A stretch of 64,000 nt of DNA from Cohnella lubricantis (GTDB lineage Bacteria; Bacillota; Bacilli; Paenibacillales; Paenibacillaceae), in the NCBI RefSeq assembly GCF_014212015.1, contig NZ_JACJVN010000055.1, positions 60,311 to 124,310 on the forward strand, in the 5' to 3' direction. Below the pieces are notes generated by a model, which was not told the DNA's origin, made no database searches, and worked only from the letters and a program-made list of their open reading frames with translations. This document shows, piece after piece, positions 43,107 through 52,627 of this stretch. The number at the start of each line of letters is the position of its first letter. The first letter of the stretch is position 1. The translations under genes and the position numbers were made by a program.

Positions 43107-45430
43107 GATGTGCCTTCGCCTCCGTTCCTAGCGCGCCACACCGTCTCCGGGAAGAGCGGGAGCACGTTCAATCGCACGCCCGCCGCCCGGGATACGGCGC
43201 TTGCGAGCGCGGCAGGCATTCCGATCAGCCCGTGTTCGCCAAGCGCCCGGGCGCCGAATGGCGCTTCGAGACAAGGGTTCTCGATGAACTCGACGGTGTA
43301 CGCCGGGTTCTCGCCGTACCGCATCAGCGTATAGTCGCGAAGCGTCGGATCCAGCACTTGCCCGTCTGCGTTGTAGTAGAACGCTTCGCGGCTGGCATAG
43401 CTGAGCCCCATCGCAGATGCGCCCATCACTTGCCCCAGCGCCCCCTTCAGGTTCAGCACCCGCCCCGCGTCGATGACCGAGATCGATCTGAGCAGCCGGT
43501 AGGAGCAGTCGCGCAAGTCCAGCTCGATCTCCACCGCCTGCGCGCCGACGCCCCATTCCGGTCCCGGCGTACCTTCGCCGGTGAGCGGATTGAGCGGTTC
43601 GATCCTTCGTTGGATATAGACGCCTCGCCCGATGATCTGGCCGCCGATCGCATGGCCATTCGGGTATTTGTAGCCATAGCAGATGTCCTTCACGGGGATA
43701 CTTAGACTCGGATCATCGCGCAAGAATACCTTCTCGCCGCCGATCGCCAGATCCTCCGGGACGACCTTCAGCACGGCTGCGGCGATGTCCTTCAGCTGCC
43801 GGATCGCATCGTCCGCCGCCTTCAGCGCTGCCCTTCCCGCCATGAACGTTCCCCGGCTTGCGACCGTCTTCCAATGCTCAGGGGTGTCCAGCGTGTTGAC
43901 GGCGAACTTCACGTGCACGCGGTCGACGCTCATCCCGAACCGCTCCGCCACCATCTGGGCGAGGACCGTCTTCGTGCCTGTTCCGATCTCCACGACGCCC
44001 GTCTCGAGATTAACGCTTCCGTCCGGATTGAACAACAGGATCGCGCCGGAGCCCGCGTCGGAGTCGATCGATGAATTTTTCCAGAAGCAGGAGATCCCTG
44101 TGGCACGCACCTTATAATCGTCCACGCGGCTGAAGGAGCTCTCCCAATCCGAGAGCTCCTTCAGCCGCCGCAGGCACGTCTGAATGTCGCCAAGATTGCT
44201 CCGGGTCAGCCGGTCTCGCGTTGGCGCAATATCTCCGGGTTTGATGGAATTGATCATCCGAACGTCCCACGGATCCATGCCCAGCGTGTCGGCAAGCTTG
44301 TCGATCGCCCGCTCCATCGCCATCGTCAGCTCGGAATGGCCGTAGCCCCGGAAGGCAGCCGGAAACGTATGGTTCGTATAGACGGTCAGACATTCGCAGT
44401 GGAGATTGCGGATCGCATAAGGGCCCGAACAGTCCGCAGCCGCCGCTCTAGCGACGTCGCTGGACTTATCGTTATAAGCCCCACCATCGAAATGATAAAG
44501 GATCTGCGCCGCCTGAATACGGCCGTCTCTCGTGCTTCCCAGCCTCACCACGGCATCAAGCCCGATTCGCCCCGGCGAAGTGACCATATCCTCTTCGCGG
44601 GTGTTCACCAGCTTAACCTTCCGCCCGCCGACGGCGCGGGACGCCAAATAGGCGATCGGCTCGAGATGGATCGCCGTCTTGCCGCCGTAGGCGCCTCCTA
44701 CGAACGGCGTCTTCACGATGATAAACCCCGAATCGATGCCGAAGTAGCTTGCGATGTACTTCTTGACGGCGAAGGGAACCTGTGTGGACGACTCGATGAC
44801 GATATGCCCGTCCGGGCGAATCTCGCATATCGCGCTCCGAGTCTCCATCGCAGCGTGATCCGAGGGACCGAATGTGACGCGGTTGTCCACGACGATCTCG
44901 CTCTCGGCCCAGCCTTGTTCCATGTCACCCTTCGCGATCCGAATGACGCTGGCGACGTTCGTGCCCGGGATCGGAATGACGCCCGCTCCTCGCACGTATT
45001 CGCCCAGCCGTTCATGCAGAATCGGAGCGTCCGGACGCAGCGCCGCCGCCGGCGAATGGACGACTGGCAGCGGCTCATAGCGGACGCGAACAGCATCCGC
45101 CGCCCCCTTCGCCTGCGCTTCCGTATCCGCGACGACGACGGCGACGATCTCTCCTTGGTACCGAACCCGATCCCGTGCGATAACCGGCCGGTCCCTGAGC
45201 TCCTCTCCGGTCAACACGTCGCTGTCCTGTCCGGTCACGATCGCCCGCACGCCGGGCATGCGCGACGCCTCGGCCGCGTCGACACCGGCGATCCGCGCAT
45301 GCGCATACGGGCTGATCACATACCGCGCATGGAGCATGCGCGCTTCGATTCGATCAGCCGTATACATAGCGGCACCCGACACTTTGTCCGGCGATTCCTT
45401 CTTCGGCACGCTCTGGCCGATCGTCTCCAT
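43103..45430 (-). CDS. Molybdenum hydroxylase large subunit, molybdopterin-binding
   Basis: This 775-aa subunit has the xanthine dehydrogenase family layout: a first domain (DKVSGAAMYTADRIEARMLH), the molybdopterin loop TPFVGGAYGGKTAIHLEP, FRGYGHSE, the EIGTGTKTVLAQM loop, and the catalytic glutamate in ARALGEHGLIGMPA. Substrate cannot be inferred; purines, aldehydes or N-heterocycles are typical. No XdhC/MoCo-maturation gene is next to it. The ATG at 45430 follows GGGAGGGAAGCGTG, three bases inside a GTG. Confidence 0.9.
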   Translation of the reverse strand: METIGQSVPKKESPDKVSGAAMYTADRIEARMLHARYVISPYAHARIAGVDAAEASRMPGVRAIVTGQDSDVLTGEELRDRPVIARDRVRYQGEIVAVVVADTEAQAKGAADAVRVRYEPLPVVHSPAAALRPDAPILHERLGEYVRGAGVIPIPGTNVASVIRIAKGDMEQGWAESEIVVDNRVTFGPSDHAAMETRSAICEIRPDGHIVIESSTQVPFAVKKYIASYFGIDSGFIIVKTPFVGGAYGGKTAIHLEPIAYLASRAVGGRKVKLVNTREEDMVTSPGRIGLDAVVRLGSTRDGRIQAAQILYHFDGGAYNDKSSDVARAAAADCSGPYAIRNLHCECLTVYTNHTFPAAFRGYGHSELTMAMERAIDKLADTLGMDPWDVRMINSIKPGDIAPTRDRLTRSNLGDIQTCLRRLKELSDWESSFSRVDDYKVRATGISCFWKNSSIDSDAGSGAILLFNPDGSVNLETGVVEIGTGTKTVLAQMVAERFGMSVDRVHVKFAVNTLDTPEHWKTVASRGTFMAGRAALKAADDAIRQLKDIAAAVLKVVPEDLAIGGEKVFLRDDPSLSIPVKDICYGYKYPNGHAIGGQIIGRGVYIQRRIEPLNPLTGEGTPGPEWGVGAQAVEIELDLRDCSYRLLRSISVIDAGRVLNLKGALGQVMGASAMGLSYASREAFYYNADGQVLDPTLRDYTLMRYGENPAYTVEFIENPCLEAPFGARALGEHGLIGMPAALASAVSRAAGVRLNVLPLFPETVWRARNGGEGTS

Positions 45431-45537
45431 CACGCTTCCCTCCCGTCCGTGCCCGTTGATCTCTCATTTATATGGGCGGGACAAGAGAGGATATGCCTGC
45501 TCACGGGCGGCAGCGCAGCTTACGCCTTAGCTTCGCT

Positions 45538-46038
45538 TTAGGATGAGGATTGCGGCTGCTCCTTAGGCGGCAGTACGAGCAGATGGAGCACCAACGCGAC
45601 ACCGACGCCGATGAACGTATCGCGGATACGGTCGATCGCGTAGCTCTCGGATTGCCGCTGCAGCTCCAAGACCAGCACAACGCTCAAAGCCACTTCGCGA
45701 ATGAGCGTCGGATGGCGCTCCGCTGCCAGGGACAAGGCGCAGCCGAATACAATGAGCAGCGCCATCGACCACGAGGCGAGCGGGAGCCAGATCGACGCGA
45801 TAACCGTCAGTATGACGCCGATCACAGTCCCGGCCACACGGTAGAGGGAGAACTGCAGCGTCTGCTGAACAGAAGGCTGCATGCACAGAATGACGGAGAC
45901 TGGCGCGAGGAAGGGATGCTTGGAGCCTGCCAGCTTAGCAAGCTCCCAAGCGATGCCGGAAGCGAGCGCCATCTTCAGCGCTGTCAGGAGCAAATTCGAG
46001 ATGGAGGGCTGGGATCCCGCGAATGCCGTCTTGCTCAC
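45538..46038 (-). CDS. FUSC/aromatic-acid-exporter family membrane protein
   Basis: This 166-aa protein has four to five membrane helices and resembles the N-terminal half of FUSC/ArAE-type exporters (KHPFLAPVSVILCMQPSVQQTL, then RVAGTVIGVILTVIA and RIRDTFIGVGVALVLHLL). It lacks the cytoplasmic half of full-length family members, but short forms like this are common in Bacillota. A role in efflux of aromatic acids is possible. It is upstream of the molybdenum hydroxylase genes, which may supply such acids. Confidence 0.75.
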   Translation of the reverse strand: MSKTAFAGSQPSISNLLLTALKMALASGIAWELAKLAGSKHPFLAPVSVILCMQPSVQQTLQFSLYRVAGTVIGVILTVIASIWLPLASWSMALLIVFGCALSLAAERHPTLIREVALSVVLVLELQRQSESYAIDRIRDTFIGVGVALVLHLLVLPPKEQPQSSS

Positions 46039-46093
46039 GAGTGTTCCTCCGTTCCTTCTTCTAATGACACGGAATAGATTGCGCTATAGACCA

Positions 46094-46126
46094 CTGGCCG
46101 ATACCGGGGTTAGCGGCATCGGCCAG
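46094..46126. other. Strong hairpin between FUSC and the histidine kinase gene
   Basis: CTGGCCGATACCG pairs with CGGCATCGGCCAG (one mismatch) around a short loop. There is no U-run on the minus strand, so this is a stem of unknown role, possibly the 3' end of the kinase mRNA. The rest of 46039-46157 shows no gene. Confidence 0.5.
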
Positions 46127-46157
46127 AAATATTCCTTATTCGCGCTTGACTTGCTTC

Positions 46158-47534
46158 CTACTCCCGATCCATATCCGGCGGCAAATAGATGATAAACTCC
46201 GTCCCTTCGTTCAACTGGCTGTCGACCTGGATCGTTCCGCCATGGTTGCGAATGATCCGGTAGCTGACGGACAGTCCCAGCCCGTTGCCTTCCTCCTTCG
46301 TCGTGAAGAACGGATCGAACAATCGTCCCAGCGTTGCCCGGTCCATGCCCTTGCCATTATCGCGGATCCGAATGGCGGCCATGCGCCCCTCCCGGCGAAC
46401 AGAGATCGCGATAAGCCCTTTGCGCCGGTCTCCGGCACTTAGGATGGCGTCCATCGCGTTCTTGACGATGTTCAGCAGCACTTGCTTGATCTGCTTGACG
46501 TCAACGGCGACGCAGATGTCCGGGTCATAGATCTCGTACTGAAGTTCGCAGCCCTTCATATGGGCTTCGCTCTCCGTGAGCAGAATCGTCTCCTTAATGA
46601 GCGAAGCGACCGCTATCCTCTGCTTCATAGGAGCTGACGGCTTGGAGGAGTTAAGGAATTCATAGATGATGTCGTTCGCCCGGTCGATCTCCGACAGAAT
46701 GATCCGGGCATACTCTTGCTTGCCAACCGATTCGAGATACGGCCTAAGCAACTGAATGAAGCCGCGAATGGACGTGAGCGGATTGCGAATCTCATGCGCG
46801 ATCGAAGCGGCGATCTTGCCGAGCATCGCCAGCTTGTCATTCTGCAGCGCCGTCTGTTCGATATGCTTATACTCGGATACATCCTTCACGCTGACCAGAT
46901 AGTCGCCGCCGAGCTCTTCGATCTGCGTGATGCTGACCAGCACGAATCGGCCGCCCGCATCTTGGAATTCCGAATAGAACCGGCGGTAGAGAACCATTTC
47001 CTTGTACATGCGCAGGAAGACCGCCCGTACCGGCTTGCGAAGGTAGGGGTGGAAAAGTAGCTGTTTAAACGTATTGCCGATCATCATACGCCGTGGAGCT
47101 TGCAGCAGCTTCGCCATCTGAACGTTCAGGAAGCGCAATCGCCCGTCCGCGCTGAACAGTGCGATGCCGCTATCCATATGCTGAAGCACTGTCTCGAATT
47201 GGCTTGGCTTCTCCCCCGGGATTGGCAGCGCTTGGACTAGCGCAGCCTTTAGCTGATCATGGTCTTCCTCCCGGTCTGCAGCCGCCTCCGGAAGGCGCAG
47301 CGCAGCCAGAATTTCGACAAGAAATAAAAGAGACCGGTGAATAACGGTCATCCGGTCTTCCATCTCGGCGTTCAAGAGCAGAATTCGCACGCTCTCTTCA
47401 TGTTGGCGAAGGATCACATCGGTTGGAACGCCCAGCAGCTCAAGCCGCAAATCCGCAATTTCCTTGCCTTGACTCCCTTCGAATAGCACGAAGTTGGCCA
47501 AGGCGGGGAAATAACGTGCTTCCCAGCCTTCCAT
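46158..47534 (-). CDS. PAS-domain sensor histidine kinase
   Basis: This 458-aa soluble kinase has a PAS domain (about 113-225, HMDSGIALFSADGRLRFLNV), the phosphoacceptor H247 in SIAHEIRNPLTSIRGF, and an ATPase domain with the N box NIVKNAMDAI, DNGKGM, DPFFTTKEEGNGLGLS and GTEFIIYLP. It resembles the sporulation kinases (KinA/KinE type) of Bacillus, which feed the Spo0F/Spo0A phosphorelay, and no response regulator is encoded beside it. The ATG at 47534 follows CTGGAGGTACC. Confidence 0.9.
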   Translation of the reverse strand: MEGWEARYFPALANFVLFEGSQGKEIADLRLELLGVPTDVILRQHEESVRILLLNAEMEDRMTVIHRSLLFLVEILAALRLPEAAADREEDHDQLKAALVQALPIPGEKPSQFETVLQHMDSGIALFSADGRLRFLNVQMAKLLQAPRRMMIGNTFKQLLFHPYLRKPVRAVFLRMYKEMVLYRRFYSEFQDAGGRFVLVSITQIEELGGDYLVSVKDVSEYKHIEQTALQNDKLAMLGKIAASIAHEIRNPLTSIRGFIQLLRPYLESVGKQEYARIILSEIDRANDIIYEFLNSSKPSAPMKQRIAVASLIKETILLTESEAHMKGCELQYEIYDPDICVAVDVKQIKQVLLNIVKNAMDAILSAGDRRKGLIAISVRREGRMAAIRIRDNGKGMDRATLGRLFDPFFTTKEEGNGLGLSVSYRIIRNHGGTIQVDSQLNEGTEFIIYLPPDMDRE

Positions 47535-47693
47535 ATAGGTACCTCCAGGAAATACCGTTATTAGCCATAAGACTAGCCGACAAAATTTCACATTTATCAT
47601 AGTCATTCGGGCAGATGACTGTCAATGAGAGATCATGTCGAATGGCTTGAACGATTGTCGAATCGGACAATTTCCTTCAAAATTGTTGTCTCT

Positions 47694-49103
47694 CTATCTC
47701 CGAAAGCCTATATTCTCACGGATGCTAGACTCGAGATCGCGAGTCGAGCCTCTGCCAAAGCCGATATTCTGACGTCCGTTCATACTAGCGCTGCTTCCCG
47801 CGAAGTCGTTCGAGTTGTCGAAGCCGAATCTGCCAACGATCCCGGATCCGCTGCCGAAGCCGAGGCCAGCTTCGCTACCGCTGGCCTTGCGATTACCGGC
47901 GTCTTCGTCCTTGTCCTTATCCTTCATCTTATCCTTTTCTTTATCCTTATCCTTATCCTTATCCTGGTCCTTATCCTGGTCCTTCTCCTGGAGCTGATTC
48001 GGAACGCCCCGCCCCGGCTTATCCTTCGTCTGACTATCGCCGCGCTTCGCGGGCGAGCCGTTATTGCCGGTGGAAGCCGATCCGATCCCTCCTCCTGCTG
48101 TGTTGGACGGAAGGCCGGAATTCTTCGATCCCTTTTCCTTTTCCTTTTCCTTTTCCTTTTCCTCCTCTTTCTCTTTTTCTTTTGCCTTATCCTTAGCTAT
48201 CTCTTGTGCGTTCTGCAGCAGGTTCTTCCAATCCGAGCTTCCCTCAGACGAAGACAACTCGCTGTCTCCGAATACCTGCTTGACGCCGCCCCAAGACTCC
48301 GCGATCTTCTTCATCGAGCTGTTCTTCAGCTCCTCAAGGGACACCTGGTGTCCTTGGCTCTCGGCCTTCAACCAGAAGGCCATCTTGCCTGCCGATACGC
48401 CGTTCTCCTTCGCCTCTTCCCGAACTTCCTTCGGCAGCGAGATGGTCGTCACCTCGGGCGCAGTCGACGGTTGCGAACCATTGCCAACAGCCGTTCCTTC
48501 GCCAGCAGCTGCGCCTTCTCCGGTTGGATCAGCAGGGTCGGCAGGCTCCGTCGTTCCCGCCTTCTCGATCGCTTGTCTGAGCTTATCCGTCACTTCGGCT
48601 TCCCACTGCTCATCGACCTTCTTCACGGCGACGCTGGCCAGTACGACCTCGCTATCCGCGCCTACTAAGAGCTCACGCTCCGCCAATTCTTCCGCAATGA
48701 CCTCCGCGACCTCGCCGACATCCTTGCCCTTGAACTTCAATTCGGCGACAATCGGCTCGGCATCTCGATTCAGCGCCTGAAGCTCAACCACCCGTTCCTT
48801 GCTGTCGATACCGAGCTCGAAGCTCGGATTCACGTCCATCGACACATAGGCCACGACGGGCGACGGACGCAGCCACAAGCTTCCCGCCAGAAGCAGAATA
48901 GCCGCGGCGCAAGCTGCCGAGCCTGCAGTCCACACTCTTCTGCGGGTATTGCCGCGCACGCCTAAGCGTTGCGCTCCCTCTTCAAGTTCAATCTCATCGC
49001 CGACTTGCAGGCGTTCTCGGTTGGGCACCCGGATGAATTGCCCGCCTGGAGCGAGGACGACCGCCTTCTTGCCTTCCAACGACATCACGACAGCGCGGTT
49101 CAT
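47694..49103 (-). CDS. rsgI: RsgI-type anti-sigma-I factor with repetitive tail
   Basis: This 469-aa membrane protein has a cytoplasmic RsgI domain (MSLEGKKAVVLAPGGQFIRV), one transmembrane helix (about 57-78), and an external domain starting YVSMDVNPSFELGI. In characterised clostridial RsgI proteins the conserved Asn-Pro here is the autoproteolysis site; N92-P93 is kept. The tail is extremely repetitive, with KEKEKEEEKEKEKEKEKG and DKDQDKDKDKDKEKDK, encoded by 6-bp DNA repeats. It lies directly downstream of sigI, overlapping it by 4 bp, and should hold SigI inactive until a wall or heat signal arrives. Confidence 0.88.
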   Translation of the reverse strand: MNRAVVMSLEGKKAVVLAPGGQFIRVPNRERLQVGDEIELEEGAQRLGVRGNTRRRVWTAGSAACAAAILLLAGSLWLRPSPVVAYVSMDVNPSFELGIDSKERVVELQALNRDAEPIVAELKFKGKDVGEVAEVIAEELAERELLVGADSEVVLASVAVKKVDEQWEAEVTDKLRQAIEKAGTTEPADPADPTGEGAAAGEGTAVGNGSQPSTAPEVTTISLPKEVREEAKENGVSAGKMAFWLKAESQGHQVSLEELKNSSMKKIAESWGGVKQVFGDSELSSSEGSSDWKNLLQNAQEIAKDKAKEKEKEEEKEKEKEKEKGSKNSGLPSNTAGGGIGSASTGNNGSPAKRGDSQTKDKPGRGVPNQLQEKDQDKDQDKDKDKDKEKDKMKDKDKDEDAGNRKASGSEAGLGFGSGSGIVGRFGFDNSNDFAGSSASMNGRQNIGFGRGSTRDLESSIRENIGFRR

Positions 49104-49918
49104 GATACTACCTCCTCCTTTGTAGCCGGCGATGGAATGATATATTCTTGCATGAGCGGATATGGTCCTCTAGCGATCAAAGCGACCGCAATCAAATATT
49201 TCCGATTGCGCTCCAGCGTCTTGCGGGATACGTTCTCTATTTCGCACAACTCTTTCAATGGAAGCTGACGCTTGTCGGCGAGCATGCCAAATAAAACAGC
49301 GTTCTGCGCAAGCCGCCTTCCGATGCCCAACAGCATATCGCGAGAGTCCTGATGCTTCGGCGATTGCTCGCTCAGATCGGCGAACGATATGCCATAATGC
49401 GCAAGCTCCGCCGTCAGCGCTTCAATCTCGGCTCTGCGTTCTTCAGCCGCGCGATCGCGTGCATATACCTCGATTGCTTCTTGCGCTTCGATCGCGGCGA
49501 GCAGCGACGTATCCTCGTCCCTGTCGCCTTGCAGCGCGCTGTATGGTACAGCTGCGGCATGCCGCTGTTCCCGGCGCAAATGGTCGATCAGCCTGCGCTG
49601 AATGACCTGCGATGCGAAGGATAGGAAGCTGCTTCCCGCATCAGGAGAATAACGCGAGATCGCTTCATCGAAAGCTGTGAGCGCAATGCTGTACTCGTCG
49701 TCACGCTCCGGATCTATGTATCGTTTGGCGAACTTGCTAGCCGTTTTCGCGATAAACGGTTCGTATTGGATAATCCATTCGTTGCGAAGCGCTTCGTCGC
49801 CGTTCTGGATCGCCGCTACTGCCTCTTCCGGAAGCATGGCGGGGACGGCGGCCGGAGCAGCGCTTCCTCGTCCGGTCCATTTTCTCCATAATAAGAGCAG
49901 CAAGAGCTCACCCCACAT
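49100..49918 (-). CDS. sigI: RNA polymerase sigma factor SigI
   Basis: This 272-aa protein matches SigI: the sigma region 2 ALRNEWIIQYEPFIAKTASKF, then DDEYSIALTAFDEAISRYSP and SFLSFASQVIQRRLIDHLRR, and a C-terminal DNA-binding part with KELCEIENVSRKTLERNRKY. SigI governs cell-wall and heat-stress genes in Bacillus and polysaccharide-degrading genes in some clostridia. It is coupled to rsgI by an ATGA overlap. The start is not certain: an ATG at 49918 lacks a good ribosome site; a TTG at 49903 follows GGGGTGAG. Confidence 0.9.
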   Translation of the reverse strand: MWGELLLLLLWRKWTGRGSAAPAAVPAMLPEEAVAAIQNGDEALRNEWIIQYEPFIAKTASKFAKRYIDPERDDEYSIALTAFDEAISRYSPDAGSSFLSFASQVIQRRLIDHLRREQRHAAAVPYSALQGDRDEDTSLLAAIEAQEAIEVYARDRAAEERRAEIEALTAELAHYGISFADLSEQSPKHQDSRDMLLGIGRRLAQNAVLFGMLADKRQLPLKELCEIENVSRKTLERNRKYLIAVALIARGPYPLMQEYIIPSPATKEEVVS

Positions 49919-49961
49919 TTATATCGTTCGTTCCTCGAATCCCATATGAGGGGGTCGTCCC

Positions 49962-49991
49962 AAAAAAATAAAGCCCCTGCAAGAAGGGGCT
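49962..49991 (-). terminator. Rho-independent terminator after the CxxC protein gene
   Basis: AGCCCCT / AGGGGCT forms a stem followed by UUAUUUUUUU on the minus strand, between the small CxxC protein gene and sigI. Confidence 0.85.
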
Positions 49992-50046
49992 ATTCGTCCT
50001 CGGTCGGATCGTGTTCTGCTTCAGCAAGGTCTAGGAGGATAGACGG

Positions 50047-50472
50047 CTAATAGGGTCCGCCGGACATCCGCTTGAGCCGCAGCTTATGCTTACGCCCAGC
50101 TAATACGCCGAGCCGCCTCTTCAATTGCTGCTCCCATTCCCCGTCGCCGAGCTGCTTGGCGAACGACAATAGATCAAGCGCCATGTCGATCTGATTCTGC
50201 ACGATAGCCGCCGGATCTTCTTCCTCGTGATTCACGCAATTCTCGCTTAACGCTTTGTCCGATTCGTCAACGTAATCGTGGAAGTCGACATCCGAGGCTC
50301 CGTCGCCATGAGCATACTCCGCTAATATCTCGTATTCGTTCTCTACCAGATAATGGACTTCCACGCGATGGCATACCGGGCAGAACAGTATCGGCACGTT
50401 ATGGATGCGCGTACGGTAATGCGTCAACGTTCCCTTCGTTCCGATCATGCTGGCTCCGCAGCAGAAACTCAT
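50047..50472 (-). CDS. Hypothetical protein with CxxC motif
   Basis: I do not recognise a family for this 141-aa protein. The N-terminus has MSFCCGAS and a zinc-ribbon-like ILFCPVCHRVEVHYLVENEY, so the cysteines probably bind zinc (YgiT-like zinc fingers have this appearance). The middle is acidic (GASDVDFHDYVDESDK) and the end basic (LAGRKHKLRLKR). The ATG at 50472 follows GAGGAGGGGAAGACG. It has its own terminator. Confidence 0.7.
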   Translation of the reverse strand: MSFCCGASMIGTKGTLTHYRTRIHNVPILFCPVCHRVEVHYLVENEYEILAEYAHGDGASDVDFHDYVDESDKALSENCVNHEEEDPAAIVQNQIDMALDLLSFAKQLGDGEWEQQLKRRLGVLAGRKHKLRLKRMSGGPY

Positions 50473-50602
50473 CGTCTTCCCCTCCTCGAACAAGAACGTC
50501 TTCGAACGATCCGTGCTATTCACTATATTCTCTTAACTTAAACGGAATTCCTGCCGAATATGTTTTGCCCTTTCCCGATGATTTTGACGCATTTCGGCGG
50601 AA

Positions 50603-50631
50603 AAAGCAAAGACGCATGCCTAAGCATGCGC
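50603..50631 (-). terminator. Terminator after the peroxiredoxin gene
   Basis: CGCATGC / GCATGCG with a 4-base loop is followed on the minus strand by UCUUUGCUUUUU. It lies 34 bp past the peroxiredoxin stop. Confidence 0.75.
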
Positions 50632-50664
50632 CTATACTGGAGCTTGAGAAGATCCTTAAGAATC

Positions 50665-51213
50665 TTACTTCGCCGTCAGCGTCTTGTCGCCCGGCTTCCA
50701 GTTCATCGGGCACAGACCGCCGGATTGCAGCGCTTGAAGCACGCGCAGGGTCTCTTCCACACTGCGGCCGACGTCGTTATGGTTAACGACTTGATATTTG
50801 AGTTCACCTTCCGGATCGATGATGAACAGGCCGCGCAGAGCGACGCCTTCTTCTTCGATCAGGACGCCGTAATCCTTCGCCGTCTTCTTTGTGATGTCAG
50901 CGGCGATTGGGAAGTTCAGCTTGCCGAGGCCGTTGTCGTTCTTCGGCGTGTTGATCCAAGCACGGTGGCTGTGAATGCTATCTACGCTGCAACCGAGAAT
51001 CTCGGTGTCGAGCGCCTTGAATTGTTCTGCCGCATCGGAGAGAGCAGTGATCTCCGTCGGGCATACAAAGGTAAAGTCGAGCGGATAGAAGAAGAATACG
51101 AGCCACTTGCCTTTGTAGTCGGACAAAGATGCCTTGCCAAAGCCAGTGCCGTCGCCAAGCGCTGTTTCAAGCGTGAAATCCGGAGCCGGACGGCCCACCA
51201 AACGTTCTGCCAT
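50665..51213 (-). CDS. 2-Cys peroxiredoxin (AhpC/Prx1 type)
   Basis: This 182-aa thiol peroxidase reduces hydrogen peroxide and organic peroxides. The peroxidatic Cys is C51 in DFTFVCPTE and the resolving Cys C168 in GGLCPMNW, the typical two-cysteine arrangement; GRSVEETLRVLQALQ precedes the latter. No AhpF or thioredoxin gene is beside it. A PerR-type box upstream suggests induction by peroxide. Confidence 0.92.
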   Translation of the reverse strand: MAERLVGRPAPDFTLETALGDGTGFGKASLSDYKGKWLVFFFYPLDFTFVCPTEITALSDAAEQFKALDTEILGCSVDSIHSHRAWINTPKNDNGLGKLNFPIAADITKKTAKDYGVLIEEEGVALRGLFIIDPEGELKYQVVNHNDVGRSVEETLRVLQALQSGGLCPMNWKPGDKTLTAK

Positions 51214-51319
51214 TAAAGATTACCCCCTGTAATGCCGACCATTATGTAGCCGGGACGATTGTCTCATTTAGAATCCTACCACTACTGAGAACGAAAATCA
51301 ATATAGAATCAGTAGTTAT

Positions 51320-51334
51320 TTATAGTGATTCTAA
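51320..51334 (-). promoter_or_regulatory. PerR-like box upstream of the peroxiredoxin
   Basis: TTAGAATCACTATAA (minus strand) matches the PerR consensus TTATAATNATTATAA at 12 of 14 defined positions. It lies about 110 bp ahead of the start codon; a plausible promoter (TTGATT, 17 bp, TAGGAT) lies between them. Confidence 0.6.
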
Positions 51335-51351
51335 ATAAGAAGTTTCGTTAA

Positions 51352-52431
51352 TTAACGGCTCATAGCGGCAACGATCAGGTCGCCCATCGCGGAAGTGCCG
51401 ATCGCCTTGCTCTTATCGACTGCAATATCGCCGGTACGGTGCCCTGCGTCAAGCACGCTCTTAACCGCCTCTTCGATGACTTGCCCTGCTTCAGCATAGC
51501 CAAAAGTGAGCTGGAACATAAGCGCCACCGACAGAATCGTCGCAATTGGGTTGGCGATGCCTTGACCTGCAATATCAGGCGCGGAGCCGTGAACCGGCTC
51601 ATATAGGCCGAAGCTGCCTTCGCCGAGCGAAGCGGACGATAGCATGCCGATCGAACCGGTCAGCATAGCGGCTTCGTCGCTCAGAATGTCGCCGAACATG
51701 TTCTCGGTGACGATCACATCGAAGCTCGAAGGACGGCGGAGCAACTGCATCGCACAGTTGTCGACGAGCACATGCTCCAACTCGACGTCCGGATATTCCG
51801 GTGCGATGCGGTTAACCGTCTCGCGCCACAGGCGGCTCGTCTCGAGCACGTTCGCTTTGTCGACGGAAGCCAGCTTCTTGCTGCGCTTCTGCGCGATCTC
51901 AAACGCCTGGCGCACGATGCGCTCGACTTCTTGCACGTTGTAGACGCAAGTGTCGACTGCTTCTTGGCCGTTCGCGCCTTCGCGGCGGAACTTCTCACCG
52001 AAGTAGATCCCGCCCGTCAGCTCGCGGACAACGATCAGGTCGGTGCCTTCCAGCACTTCAGGCTTGAGCGTCGAGGCATCCTTCAAGCAGTCGAACACGA
52101 CCGCCGGGCGGATGTTGGAGAACAGTCCGAGCGCTTTGCGGATGCCGAGCAGGCCGGTCTCCGGGCGAAGCTCCTTCGGATTGTTGTCCCACTTCGGTCC
52201 GCCGACCGCGCCGAGCAGAACCGCATCCGCGCGTTTGCACATGTCAAGCGTCTCCTGCGGCAGCGGCGTTCCTTTCTCATCAATTGCAATACCGCCGAAC
52301 AAGCCGTGCTCCAACTCAAATTTGTAGCCGAATAGCTCTTCCGTCTTTCTCAATACTTTGATCGCTTCGCCCACCACTTCAGGGCCGATTCCGTCGCCGG
52401 CGATGACGGCGATTTTCTTTACCTCTGCCAT
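51352..52431 (-). CDS. leuB: 3-isopropylmalate dehydrogenase
   Basis: This 359-aa enzyme of leucine synthesis oxidises and decarboxylates 3-isopropylmalate. Family marks are [20 protein letters not shown] at the start, [22 protein letters not shown], and the substrate/metal segment [20 protein letters not shown] near residue 235. The frame extends to 52470 but the ATG at 52431 behind GGGAGTGAATGCGAA is the family start. It is separated from the aminotransferase by 435 bp and probably has its own promoter. Confidence 0.95.
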   Translation of the reverse strand: MAEVKKIAVIAGDGIGPEVVGEAIKVLRKTEELFGYKFELEHGLFGGIAIDEKGTPLPQETLDMCKRADAVLLGAVGGPKWDNNPKELRPETGLLGIRKALGLFSNIRPAVVFDCLKDASTLKPEVLEGTDLIVVRELTGGIYFGEKFRREGANGQEAVDTCVYNVQEVERIVRQAFEIAQKRSKKLASVDKANVLETSRLWRETVNRIAPEYPDVELEHVLVDNCAMQLLRRPSSFDVIVTENMFGDILSDEAAMLTGSIGMLSSASLGEGSFGLYEPVHGSAPDIAGQGIANPIATILSVALMFQLTFGYAEAGQVIEEAVKSVLDAGHRTGDIAVDKSKAIGTSAMGDLIVAAMSR

Positions 52432-52627
52432 TTCGCATTCACTCCCGTTATCAATTGTCCAATCAAGCACTATATCAGTTGTAGCACAGATCGCCCCATT
52501 GGCAAAATAGATAAAAGCTATCGTTTTTATAGATTCAAACTATTAGAGACTCTGCGCGGTGAACCTTCACACCTAATCTTTCCAATCCCCCCCCCTCATT
52601 TTAAAGCCTTCCTTGCGGCAACACCTC

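Noticed and set aside
51332..51352. GTTAATTAAC palindrome after leuB as a terminator
   Set aside because: It is short, AT-only and not followed by a U-run.
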